Shown here piece by piece: positions 6,987 to 15,794 of a stretch of DNA of 64,000 nt (the first letter of the stretch is position 1; each line of letters begins with the position of its first letter). The stretch lies in the NCBI GenBank assembly GCA_024639165.1, contig JAHEIX010000003.1, positions 62,001 to 126,000 on the forward strand, in the 5' to 3' direction. Under the pieces are notes generated by a model that made no database searches, was not told where the DNA came from, and saw only the letters and a program-made list of their open reading frames with translations. This stretch comes from UBA7446 sp024639165. GTDB lineage: Bacteria > Bacteroidota > Bacteroidia > Flavobacteriales > Flavobacteriaceae. The translations under genes and the position numbers were made by a program.

Positions 6987-9413
6987 TTACAAGTCAACCC
7001 CTTCGCCACCACCATAATTGCCGCCACCTCTTTGTTGACGGTCTTTTTCCTGTCTAAACCTGTATGTAAATGTAAGCTTATAATAAGGCTTTCTTCTTTG
7101 GTATTCTGCTACGGTAGAAATGCTTTCCGTAAACGTATTCCACCTGTAGATGCTATTGTTAAACACATCATTAAAGTTTAGGTTAATGGTCGCATTATCG
7201 TTTAAGATGTCTTTGCTTAAACCAAGACTCACTCCTCCAAATCCTTTTCTGTTTCCATAGGCGGATTCTTGTGGCCCCACATACCAAACGTTAACTTGTG
7301 TGTTGATTTCCCAAGGGAGTTTCAGGTTGTTGCGAAAATTTCCAGACCAACTTTCATTTTCATTATCCAGCACGAGATTTTCATATGTCCCTTTGTCAAT
7401 ACTTTTAAATATGTTAAAACTAATGTTGGTACGCCATTTCGTTGACCAACGAATAGCGCTATTGGCCTCAAAGCCCAATCGGTCTTGACTTCCAAAGTTG
7501 ACAGGGAAGCGCTTTATTACTGCCGTATTTTCGCCATTCACTTCAACAAACTCCCCTGACTCAACGGTTATGCGTTGTCTAGGTTCGTAGGTTCGTGTAA
7601 AATATATGGAGCTATTTAGGCTAAACTTTTTGAATTGCTTTAAAAAGCCGAGGTCAAAGCCATCAGAATAACTAGGGCGCAGATTTGGATTTCCTTGAAA
7701 AAAACTGGTTTCACTAGCTCTAGACCTGAAGGGGTTTAGTCCTCTAGCGCCAGGCCTGCTTAAACGGCGGTTGTAGCCAAAGGTAAGGTTGGCTGTTTCT
7801 GAAAATTCAACTCCAATATTGAGTGTAGGAAATAGGCCGTCAAAAATATTATTTCCTTCTTCCGAGGTCGTTTTTTGAATCACGGTCCAGTCGGTGTGTT
7901 CGTATCTCAATCCCGCGAGAAATGAAAAGCCATTCCATTTTTTACCAAACTGTGAATAAACAGCATGTATGGTTTGCTCGTAGTCTAAAAAGTTAGTTAA
8001 GCCTTCATCAACAACCATTGTACCTCCTGCAATTTCGTTTAAGACTGTGAATCCCGTGTCTTGTTTTTCGTTAGTGCTTCGATAACCTGCTTCAAACTGG
8101 GTACTTTTATCAATAGGCCATACATAATCTAGCTGTGCTAAGAACTGCTTTTTGCGTTCTTCTGTATTGTTTTCTTCCAAAAGGCTAAGGGAGTTCGACG
8201 GTAGAAATGTTTGCGTCTGTAAATCTGAAAACTCATCTTCAATAATACGCTCAGTTTGTATCGTGACATCAAGTTTATGCCCCACTTCGTCAAACTTGTG
8301 GGTAAGCGAAAAACTTAATTGCTTACTCACATCCTTGTCTTTTTCAACCTCTGACCGCAGTGACCTTGTCTTGTCTTCTCCAAGTAAGGTATGTTTTTGT
8401 TGGTTGCTCGTTATGTCATCGCCATCTCTGTCGTTTATGACATAGGAAAATGTAAATTTTGTTTTCTGCGCAAGATTGATATCGACCCCTAAATTGACAT
8501 TACTACCAACCCTTCTTCGGTCAAAGCTGCGTCTTTCATAGAATTTATCATATGTTCCTACTGGCATATAGGTGTTTTCTTGATAAGCACCGCCCAAATT
8601 AGTATTATCTCCATAGCCAGAATTGGTGAAAAAATTGAATTTGCCAACTTTATAGTTCAAACTGGCATTTGCACCATAGCTATCAAATTTGCCTCCTGAA
8701 ACATTAAAGACGCCGTTAAGACCTTTCAGTGTATTTTTGGCTAAAATAATATTCACAATTCCCGATGAACCTTCAGCTTGATAACGTGCTGATGGTGCTG
8801 TAATGACTTCTACCCGTTCTATAGATTCGGCTGGTAAGTCTGCTAAGGCAGTAATTCCATTTAGGCCAACCAGGCCAGATGGCTTTCCGTCTATTAGTAT
8901 ACGAACATTGGTGCTGCCACGTAATTCTAAATTGCCCTCTAGGTCAAGGGATAAAGAAGGAATATTTTCCAACACATCGGATACGTTAGTTCCTTTAGCA
9001 TTGAGATTTTGGCCTACATTATAAACCCGTTTATCTAATCTGATTTCAACATCAGACCTTCTTCCTACTAAGTCAATTCCTGTTAATTGGTTTTCCTTTG
9101 GTGTCAATTGGAGCGAACCCAAATCAGTTCTCTTAGAAAGGACTTTTGTGAATATAAGGGTTTCAAAACCCACATAATCTACCTGAATCTCTACATTTGA
9201 AACGCTACTTTGTATAATAGCTTTTCCTCTTTCATCCGAAACTGCTCCACCAATCAATTTATTGTTTGCTGGATTACGTAATGTAATGGTTGCAAATGGA
9301 AGAAAATCGCCTGAATTCTTGTCTTGAATGCTTGCGCTGATGGTATAGCGCTGTTGCGCAAATCCATAGCTGGCACATAGTAGTAGCAAGGATATGATCC
9401 CTAATTTTTTCAT
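6987..9413 (-). CDS. TonB-dependent outer-membrane receptor (OMP_b-brl type)
   Basis: Signal peptide MKKLGIISLLLLCASYGFAQ, then a carboxypeptidase-regulatory-like beta-sandwich (ISASIQDKNSGDFLPFATITL), a plug domain (residues about 125-230, VRILIDGKPSG and GIVNIILAKN) and a large C-terminal barrel with repeated aromatic strands and a Gly-rich end. It resembles the substrate-unassigned flavobacterial family rather than SusC, and no SusD partner is nearby. I use the ATG at 9413 (808 aa). The longer reading frame only adds residues in front of a perfect signal peptide. A degraded relative lies at 57003-59488. Confidence 0.88.
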   Translation of the reverse strand: MKKLGIISLLLLCASYGFAQQRYTISASIQDKNSGDFLPFATITLRNPANNKLIGGAVSDERGKAIIQSSVSNVEIQVDYVGFETLIFTKVLSKRTDLGSLQLTPKENQLTGIDLVGRRSDVEIRLDKRVYNVGQNLNAKGTNVSDVLENIPSLSLDLEGNLELRGSTNVRILIDGKPSGLVGLNGITALADLPAESIERVEVITAPSARYQAEGSSGIVNIILAKNTLKGLNGVFNVSGGKFDSYGANASLNYKVGKFNFFTNSGYGDNTNLGGAYQENTYMPVGTYDKFYERRSFDRRRVGSNVNLGVDINLAQKTKFTFSYVINDRDGDDITSNQQKHTLLGEDKTRSLRSEVEKDKDVSKQLSFSLTHKFDEVGHKLDVTIQTERIIEDEFSDLQTQTFLPSNSLSLLEENNTEERKKQFLAQLDYVWPIDKSTQFEAGYRSTNEKQDTGFTVLNEIAGGTMVVDEGLTNFLDYEQTIHAVYSQFGKKWNGFSFLAGLRYEHTDWTVIQKTTSEEGNNIFDGLFPTLNIGVEFSETANLTFGYNRRLSRPGARGLNPFRSRASETSFFQGNPNLRPSYSDGFDLGFLKQFKKFSLNSSIYFTRTYEPRQRITVESGEFVEVNGENTAVIKRFPVNFGSQDRLGFEANSAIRWSTKWRTNISFNIFKSIDKGTYENLVLDNENESWSGNFRNNLKLPWEINTQVNVWYVGPQESAYGNRKGFGGVSLGLSKDILNDNATINLNFNDVFNNSIYRWNTFTESISTVAEYQRRKPYYKLTFTYRFRQEKDRQQRGGGNYGGGEGVDL

Positions 9414-9501
9414 GCTTTTTCTTTTTTTGTAAATGTAGTCTATTAAATGCAATGCTTAAGAAACGTGTGTTAAAACACCTTGTCTCTAAGCGAGGATTAT
9501 T

Positions 9502-10116
9502 TTACTTAACACCTAGCGTTTCGAGATCTCTTTTGAGTTTTGCTGCTGATGTAAATTGAATGCCATGCATCCCCAATTGAGCAGCTGCATGCACATTTTC
9601 TAACTTATCATCAATGAATACCGCGTTTTCTGGAATGATTTTATAGCGATCTAATGTCAATGTATAGATGTTCGCATCTGGCTTTTTCATTTTTTCAGTT
9701 CCCGATACGACGATGCCCTCAAACCATGATAGAAAAGCGAAACGTTCCAAAGCCACTGGAAATGTTTCATGACTCCAGTTGGTCAGTCCAATGAGCCTGT
9801 ACTTATTATGGTCTTTGAACGTTTTCAAAAGTGCTACAGTATCCGTGTGTTCATATCCCAACATATCTTCCCAACGTCCGTAATACATACGTATAAGACG
9901 TTCGTGCTCGGGATACAAGGCTACTCTTTCTTCTGTAGCCTTTTGAAGAGAGTAACCAGCATCTTGATTTTCATTCCATTCCCAAGAGCTAATGGTGTTT
10001 AGAAAGTGGCTCATTTCTTCTTGATTCCCTCTAAATTCTTTTAAATAGACATAAGCCGGGTTCCAGTCGATAAGCACACCTCCAAAATCAAAAACTAGGG
10101 TATTTATTTTATTCAT
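9502..10116 (-). CDS. HAD-superfamily hydrolase (YihX-like)
   Basis: A 204-residue haloacid-dehalogenase-type phosphatase. Motif I is FDFGGVLIDWNP (Asp nucleophile in DFGG), motif II is the Thr-Asn of GLTNWSHETFP, motif III is the Lys of KKPDANIY and motif IV is VFIDDKLENV. The small alpha-helical cap and sequence resemble YihX-type sugar-phosphate phosphatases, but the substrate is not determinable. The start overlaps the prfB stop by four bases (ATGA), so it is translated from the prfB mRNA. Confidence 0.85.
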   Translation of the reverse strand: MNKINTLVFDFGGVLIDWNPAYVYLKEFRGNQEEMSHFLNTISSWEWNENQDAGYSLQKATEERVALYPEHERLIRMYYGRWEDMLGYEHTDTVALLKTFKDHNKYRLIGLTNWSHETFPVALERFAFLSWFEGIVVSGTEKMKKPDANIYTLTLDRYKIIPENAVFIDDKLENVHAAAQLGMHGIQFTSAAKLKRDLETLGVK

Positions 10117-11214
10117 AGGGTTTCATCTTTAGGTTTATTTTGAGACATTAAAAAAGCTTTTAAGAAACGGTCTAAATCACCATTGAGGACATCTTCAACG
10201 GCTGCTGTTTCTTCTTGGGTTCTGACATCTTTTATTAGTTTGTAGGGGTGTAGTACATAGTTTCTAATTTGAGAACCCCATTCAATCTTCATTTTACCAG
10301 CCTCAATATCCTCACGTGCCGCCATGCGTTTTTGCAATTCAATTTCATACAATTGTGAACGAAGCATTTGCATAGCACGATCACGGTTGTCGTGTTGCGA
10401 CCTTGTTTCGGAGCAGGATATTTGTATACCTGAAGGCTTGTGTACCAGTTGTACTTTGGTTTCAACTTTGTTTACATTTTGCCCACCTGCACCACTAGAT
10501 CGCGCTGTTGTAATTTCAATGTCAGCGCTGTTGATTTCTATTTCAATTGAATCATCTACCAATGGATATACATAGACCGATGCAAAACTGGTGTGGCGCT
10601 TTGCATTACTGTCAAAAGGAGAGATGCGCACCAGCCTGTGTACGCCGTTTTCACCTTTAAGCCAACCAAAGGCATAATGTCCCTCTATCTCTAAAGTAAC
10701 CGTTTTAATACCAGCTACATCACCCTCTTGGTGGTTTAGCTCTCTTATTTTAAATCCTTTTCTGTCGGCCCACATCTGATACATCCGCATTAACATGGCC
10801 GCCCAATCACAACTTTCTGTACCGCCAGCTCCTGCCGTTACTTGTATTACGGCACTTAGATTATCTCCTTCGTCTGAGAGCATATTTTTAAACTCCAGTT
10901 CCTCAAAGTGACTAGTTGTAGTTTCGAAATGGCGTTTTAGTTCTGCTTCCTCCACTTCACCAGACTTAAAGAACTCAAGCAATACCTCTAAATCTTCAAC
11001 GAGTTGAGTGGCTTTATCATAATCGTTAATCCATTGCTTAGTGCTTCTTAACTCACGCATGAATTGTTCCGCTTTCTTGGAGTCGTTCCAAAAATTGGGG
11101 TCTAGGGTTTTTTCTTCTTTGTTAGCAACATCAATGCTTCGCGCATCAATGTCAAAGATACCTCCTCAGCGCTCCAAGGCGCTCTATCAGACTTTTAAGC
11201 TGGTCTTGATTCAA
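10113..11214 (-). CDS. prfB: Peptide chain release factor 2, with programmed +1 frameshift
   Basis: RF2 terminates at UGA/UAA. The long frame (from 11153) carries the SPF specificity tripeptide (RISPFDSNAK) and the peptidyl-hydrolase GGQ loop (SSGAGGQNVNK). The first 20 codons are in another frame, starting at a TTG at 11214 (NQDQLKSLIERLGALRRYL) and running to CTT at 11157-11155, where an in-frame TGA (11154-11152) is met. A +1 shift on CTT-TGA-C restores DIDARSID and gives 366 aa, the usual RF2 length. AGGAGG (complement 11161-11166) sits three bases before CTT. This is the classical autoregulatory site: low RF2 favours shifting and so RF2 synthesis. Confidence 0.95.
11151..11166 (-). promoter_or_regulatory. 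prfB programmed +1 frameshift site
   Basis: On the minus strand: AGGAGG, TAT, CTT, TGA, C. The slippery CTT, the in-frame UGA followed by C (a weak termination context) and the upstream Shine-Dalgarno-like hexamer match the known RF2 recoding signal element for element. Without the shift the product would end after 20 residues. Confidence 0.93.
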
Positions 11215-11249
11215 TTTTTTGTACTTTAGAATTGTAAAAATACATTATT

Positions 11250-13355
11250 ATGCCCTCAAAAGTCATCATATCCGCTTATTTTTGTCTGCTATTTAGCTGC
11301 ACCCATATGACACATACTCCTCCTGATGCTAGTCCCAAGGATAAAGAACTATCTATCCATGGCGATACGCGTATTGACCCCTACTACTGGCTTAACGATC
11401 GCGAAGATCCAGAAGTAATTCAATATCTCAATGATGAAAACAGCTACACCAAAGCTGTACTCAACTCCACAGAAAAGATGCAAAAGCAACTTTTTGAGGA
11501 AATGAAGGGGCGTATTAAGGAAGACGACAGTTCTGTGCCTTATTTTTTGAATGACTACTGGTATGTCCGTCGTTATGAAAAAGGAAAGGATTATCCAATT
11601 TTCACTCGCAAACACAAAACATTGGATGCAAGGGAAGAAATATTGTTGGATGTAAACGAATTGGCTAAAGACTTGGCTTATTGCCAAGTTTCCGGATTGA
11701 GTGTGAGCCCCGACAATGCCAAATTGACTTACGGAATTGACACCTTGTCGAGACGGATTTACACCATAAAAGTCAAAGATTTAACGAGTGGTAAAATGCT
11801 TAAAGATGAAATTCATGGGGTGAGTTCTTATGCAGCTTGGGCCGCAGACAGTGAAACCTTCTTTTATACATCAAAAGACGAAGAAACCCTTCGTACAGAT
11901 AAGATTTATCGTCATAAAATTGGCAGTGCCCAAGCTGATGATGTTATGGTTTTTGAAGAAAAAGACGAAACTTTTTACACGTTTGTTTATCCGTCAAAAT
12001 CTCGTGAATATATCATGATTGGCTCTACCAGTACCATGACTTCTGAATACCAGTTTTTACCTAGCAATAGACCAAAGGGTAAGTTTGAGACCATTCAAAA
12101 ACGTGTGCGTGGTTTAGAATATGACGTTGCTCATTTTGAAGATAATTTCTATATATCCACAAATGCCGACAACAGCACTAATTTTAAATTGGTCAAAGCA
12201 GCCGTATCATCGCCAAGCAAGAAAAATTGGATTGATGTACTCCCGCACCGTGAAGATGTTCTTTTGGAGGGTGTTGAGCTTTTTCGGGATTTTATGGTGG
12301 TTTCTGAACGCATCAACGGCTTACTTCAATTAAGAGTTGTAAGATGGGACGGTAGCGAAGATTATTATATGGATTTTGAAAGTGAGACGTATGCTGCTTC
12401 CTTAGGAACAAATGTTGACTTTGATGCCCAAACCTTCAGGTACAATTTTACCTCATTGACAACTCCTTCCAGTGTTATTGATTACAATACCACTACAAAA
12501 AGTAAAGAAGTCAAAAAAGAGCAGGAAGTGCTAGGTGGCTCTTTTGATAAAACCAATTATATCGCTGAGCGTTTATGGGCTACTGCCGATGACGGTGCAC
12601 AAATTCCAATTTCATTGGTGCGTCATAAAGATACGGCAATGACTTCAAAAACACCCTTGCTACAATATGGCTATGGTTCTTATGGAAACACCATTGATCC
12701 TTATTTTTCGTCTGTTAGATTGAGTTTACTTGACAGGGGGTTTGTGTTTGCAATTGCCCATGTTAGGGGTGGCGAGTATTTGGGAAGAGCTTGGTATGAA
12801 AACGGCCGGCAGCTTAGCAAAAAGAATACGTTTACAGATTTTATTGCATGTTCAAAGTTTCTCATTGATAAGTCATACACGTCATCAGCACACCTATATG
12901 CTATGGGGGGGTCAGCAGGGGGATTGTTGATGGGAGCTATAATGAACATGGCACCGGAACTGTACAAAGGAATTGTTGCAGCGGTTCCGTTTGTTGATGT
13001 GGTAACGACTATGCTAGATGATTCTATTCCACTCACCACAGGAGAGTATGATGAATGGGGTAATCCAAATGATGAAACGTACTATCATTATATTAAATCC
13101 TACTCGCCTTATGACAATGTGAAACCAATGTCATATCCAAATACATTGGTAACAACGGGCTTGCATGATTCACAAGTGCAATATTGGGAGCCTGCAAAAT
13201 GGGTGGCTAAGCTTCGTGACGTGCAACAAGGCGATAATCTGATTCTTTTGCACACCAATATGGATGCGGGTCATGGCGGCGCATCGGGGAGGTTTGAGGC
13301 ATTAAAAGAAATTGCAATGGAATACGCTTTTCTTCTATATTTAGAGAAGAATTAG
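11250..13355 (+). CDS. S9-family prolyl oligopeptidase / oligopeptidase B, lipoprotein
   Basis: A 701-aa serine peptidase. An N-terminal lipobox (LLFSC, Cys17) implies lipidation and location in the periplasm or outer membrane. The seven-bladed propeller region is followed by an alpha/beta hydrolase domain with the nucleophile in MGGSAGGLL, an Asp region around TTGLHDSQV, and the His in DAGHGGASGR. The segment RIDPYYWLNDREDPEVIQYL is typical of oligopeptidase B, which cleaves short peptides after basic residues. A TTG-N18-TAGAATTG promoter-like pair (11206-11234) lies in the short gap to prfB on the opposite strand. Confidence 0.9.
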   Translation: MPSKVIISAYFCLLFSCTHMTHTPPDASPKDKELSIHGDTRIDPYYWLNDREDPEVIQYLNDENSYTKAVLNSTEKMQKQLFEEMKGRIKEDDSSVPYFLNDYWYVRRYEKGKDYPIFTRKHKTLDAREEILLDVNELAKDLAYCQVSGLSVSPDNAKLTYGIDTLSRRIYTIKVKDLTSGKMLKDEIHGVSSYAAWAADSETFFYTSKDEETLRTDKIYRHKIGSAQADDVMVFEEKDETFYTFVYPSKSREYIMIGSTSTMTSEYQFLPSNRPKGKFETIQKRVRGLEYDVAHFEDNFYISTNADNSTNFKLVKAAVSSPSKKNWIDVLPHREDVLLEGVELFRDFMVVSERINGLLQLRVVRWDGSEDYYMDFESETYAASLGTNVDFDAQTFRYNFTSLTTPSSVIDYNTTTKSKEVKKEQEVLGGSFDKTNYIAERLWATADDGAQIPISLVRHKDTAMTSKTPLLQYGYGSYGNTIDPYFSSVRLSLLDRGFVFAIAHVRGGEYLGRAWYENGRQLSKKNTFTDFIACSKFLIDKSYTSSAHLYAMGGSAGGLLMGAIMNMAPELYKGIVAAVPFVDVVTTMLDDSIPLTTGEYDEWGNPNDETYYHYIKSYSPYDNVKPMSYPNTLVTTGLHDSQVQYWEPAKWVAKLRDVQQGDNLILLHTNMDAGHGGASGRFEALKEIAMEYAFLLYLEKN

Positions 13356-13387
13356 GGTAAATGATATTTTGATGATTTTTATTAAAT

Positions 13388-13417
13388 TTGCTCACCAATA
13401 TTTCCGCACTACTTGTG
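13388..13417 (+). promoter_or_regulatory. Candidate promoter of the cysteate-synthase-like gene
   Basis: TTG (13388-13390), 19 bases, then TACTTGTG (13410-13417), one mismatch to TAnnTTTG. The ATG follows seven bases later, so the leader would be very short. Confidence 0.4.
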
Positions 13418-13424
13418 CCACAAT

Positions 13425-14471
13425 ATGACAACCAATAAAATATCCGCATATAAAAGTGCTTTAGAGCTGATTGGAAATACACCACTAGTCAAGCTCAATC
13501 GCATTACTGATGGTCTCAAGGGTGACTTTTATGCCAAAGTTGAAGCCTTTAACCCAGGTCACTCTAATAAAGATAGGATTGCACTTCACATTATAGAACA
13601 GGCTGAAGAAAAAGGTATTTTAAAGCCTGGTAGTACCATAATCGAAACAACATCTGGTAATACAGGCTACAGTTTGGCTATGGTTAGCATCATAAAAGGA
13701 TATGATTGCATACTGGCTGTTACTTCTAAATCCTCTCCTGATAAGATAGACATGCTAAGATCTATGGGTGCTAAGGTATACGTTTGCCCAGGCCATGTTA
13801 GTGCCGACGATCCTCGATCATACTACCAAGTTGCAAAACGATTGAGCGAGGAGATTGAAGGGTCTATTTATATCAATCAATACTTTAACGAACTCAACAC
13901 AGAAGCCCATTATCTTACCACTGGCCCAGAAATTTGGAACCAAACAGCAGGAAAGATTACGCACCTGATTGCCAGTAGTGGCACAGGGGGTACTATTTCT
14001 GGAATTGGTCGTTATTTAAAAGAACAAAACAAAGACGTACAAATCATCGGCGTTGACGCTTATGGTTCCGTATTGAAAAAATTTCACGAAACACATGAAT
14101 TTGATCCAAACGAAATATACCCTTATCGCATAGAGGGACTTGGTAAAAATCTCATTCCTTCTGCTACAGATTTTGATGTTATTGATCATTTTGAAAAAGT
14201 AACAGACGAAGAAAGTGCACATACAGCACGAGAAATAGCCAAAAAAGAAGGTTTGTTTGTTGGATATACTTCAGGAGCAGCGCTTCAAGCTGCCCGTCAG
14301 CTGAATAACGAAGGCACCTTTTTTGATGAAAATAGTGTTGTAGTTATTATTTTCTGCGACCACGGCTCTCGTTATATGAGTAAAATTTACAGCGATAAAT
14401 GGATGCGAGAACAAGGTTTTTTCGATGCCAAAAATATCGAAAAAGAAAAACCAATAGAGTATATTCGATAA
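13425..14471 (+). CDS. PLP-dependent cysteine-synthase-family enzyme, probable L-cysteate synthase
   Basis: A fold-type II PLP enzyme of 348 aa. It shows ELIGNTPLVKLN (14-25), the Schiff-base lysine in HSNKDR (K49), GNTGYSLAMVS, and the phosphate-binding SGTGGTISGIGRYL. There is no C-terminal CBS domain. By family it could be a cysteine or cystathionine synthase. The next gene, however, is the cysteate acyltransferase-type enzyme, and capnine-producing Bacteroidota are known to use a CysK-like enzyme (CapA) to make L-cysteate from a serine derivative and sulfite. The capA role is inferred from this context. I use the ATG at 13425; a TTG 12 bases earlier is less likely. Confidence 0.75.
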   Translation: MTTNKISAYKSALELIGNTPLVKLNRITDGLKGDFYAKVEAFNPGHSNKDRIALHIIEQAEEKGILKPGSTIIETTSGNTGYSLAMVSIIKGYDCILAVTSKSSPDKIDMLRSMGAKVYVCPGHVSADDPRSYYQVAKRLSEEIEGSIYINQYFNELNTEAHYLTTGPEIWNQTAGKITHLIASSGTGGTISGIGRYLKEQNKDVQIIGVDAYGSVLKKFHETHEFDPNEIYPYRIEGLGKNLIPSATDFDVIDHFEKVTDEESAHTAREIAKKEGLFVGYTSGAALQAARQLNNEGTFFDENSVVVIIFCDHGSRYMSKIYSDKWMREQGFFDAKNIEKEKPIEYIR

Positions 14472-14501
14472 ATCCGCATTAGCTCATATCAGCTTAATAC
14501 C

Positions 14502-14509
14502 TATATTTG
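14502..14509 (+). promoter_or_regulatory. -7 element before the acyltransferase gene
   Basis: TATATTTG is a perfect TAnnTTTG match in the 60-base gap between the two PLP-enzyme genes, 22 bases before the TTG start. No clear -33 TTG is present at the usual spacing (only TTA). Confidence 0.4.
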
Positions 14510-14531
14510 TAACAACTTAAAAACCAATACA

Positions 14532-15794
14532 TTGACTAACGACTTATTTGCAAAAATCCGCAATAATAAAGGGCCTCTTGGAAAGTGGGCTTCTGTAGCT
14601 GAAGGTTATTTCGCATTTCCCAAACTTGAAGGTGAAATAGGTAACCGCATGTATTTTCAAGGAAAAGAAGTAATCACTTGGAGTGTTAATGACTATTTAG
14701 GGCTTGCCAATCATCCTGAGGTTCGTAAGATTGATGCAGCGGCTGCTGCTGAACACGGTTCTGCTTATCCCATGGGTGCGCGCCTTATGTCGGGTCATAC
14801 GTCCTATCACGAACAATTACAAGATGAATTGGCTGAATTTGTTGGTAAAGAAGCAGCGTATGTGCTGAATTTCGGTTACCAAGGCATCCTTTCTACTATC
14901 GACTCCTTGGTTTCTAAAAACGATGTTATTGTTTACGATGTTGATTCGCATGCATGTATTGTTGACGGCGTTCGTTTGCACGTAGGCAAACGCTTTACGT
15001 TCCGTCACAATGACATTGAGAGTCTTGAAAAAAACCTACAACGCGCTACACGTGTAGCCAGTGAGACGGGTGGAGGCATTTTGGTTATTTCGGAAGGTGT
15101 ATTTGGTATGCGTGGCGAACAAGGACGTTTACGAGAAATTGCAGCCCTCAAAGAAAAGTATGGATTCCGTTTTTTGGTTGATGATGCTCATGGCTTCGGA
15201 ACACTAGGAGCAACGGGTGCTGGGGCAGGAGAGGAGCAAGGCGTTATGGACGATATCGATGTATACTTTGCCACTTTTGCCAAGTCTATGGCAAGCACGG
15301 GCGCCTTTATTGCTGGTGACAAGGAAATCATGGACTACATGAAGTACAATATGCGTTCACAAGTATTTGCCAAGTCATTACAAATGGTATTGGTCAAAGG
15401 AGCGTTAAAACGATTAGAGATGTTGCGTACGATGCCAGAGCTAAAAGCGAAACTTTGGGAAAATGTAAACGCACTTCAATCAGGTTTAAAAGCGCGCGGT
15501 TTTGATATTGGTACTACACAAAGTTGTGTTACGCCGGTTTACCTTAAAGGAAGTATTTTAGAAGCGATGGTGTTGGTAAAAGATCTTCGAGAAAACTACG
15601 GTATATTTTGTTCTATTGTTGTTTATCCGGTAATACCTAAAGGGCTTATTTTATTGCGCCTTATTCCGACATCATCACACACACTTGAAGATGTTAGTGA
15701 AACTTTGGAAGCCTTTTCTTCTATTCGTGAGAAGTTAACTACTGGTGTATACAAGCGCTTGTCCGAAAACTTAGCTGCTACAGCAGACGCTTAG
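14532..15794 (+). CDS. Alpha-oxoamine synthase, probable cysteate fatty-acyltransferase (capnine synthesis)
   Basis: A 420-aa PLP enzyme of the serine palmitoyltransferase/KBL/AONS family. It has SVNDYLGLANHP, the GSAYPMGARLMSGHT segment, VDDAHGFGTLG (PLP-ring Asp/His) and the PLP lysine K251 in TFAKSMASTGAF. Overall it closely resembles the flavobacterial enzyme that condenses acyl thioester with L-cysteate to give 3-ketocapnine, the first step to sulfonolipids linked to gliding motility. Serine palmitoyltransferase activity is the main alternative. The start is TTG (MTNDLFAKIR); family members begin at this point. The gene ends in a convergent overlap of four bases with the next gene. Confidence 0.8.
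   Translation: MTNDLFAKIRNNKGPLGKWASVAEGYFAFPKLEGEIGNRMYFQGKEVITWSVNDYLGLANHPEVRKIDAAAAAEHGSAYPMGARLMSGHTSYHEQLQDELAEFVGKEAAYVLNFGYQGILSTIDSLVSKNDVIVYDVDSHACIVDGVRLHVGKRFTFRHNDIESLEKNLQRATRVASETGGGILVISEGVFGMRGEQGRLREIAALKEKYGFRFLVDDAHGFGTLGATGAGAGEEQGVMDDIDVYFATFAKSMASTGAFIAGDKEIMDYMKYNMRSQVFAKSLQMVLVKGALKRLEMLRTMPELKAKLWENVNALQSGLKARGFDIGTTQSCVTPVYLKGSILEAMVLVKDLRENYGIFCSIVVYPVIPKGLILLRLIPTSSHTLEDVSETLEAFSSIREKLTTGVYKRLSENLAATADA

Noticed and set aside
10113..11060. prfB as a 315-aa protein starting at an internal ATG
   Set aside because: Would lack RF2 domain 1; the upstream frame plus the CTT-TGA-C shift restores a complete 366-aa factor.
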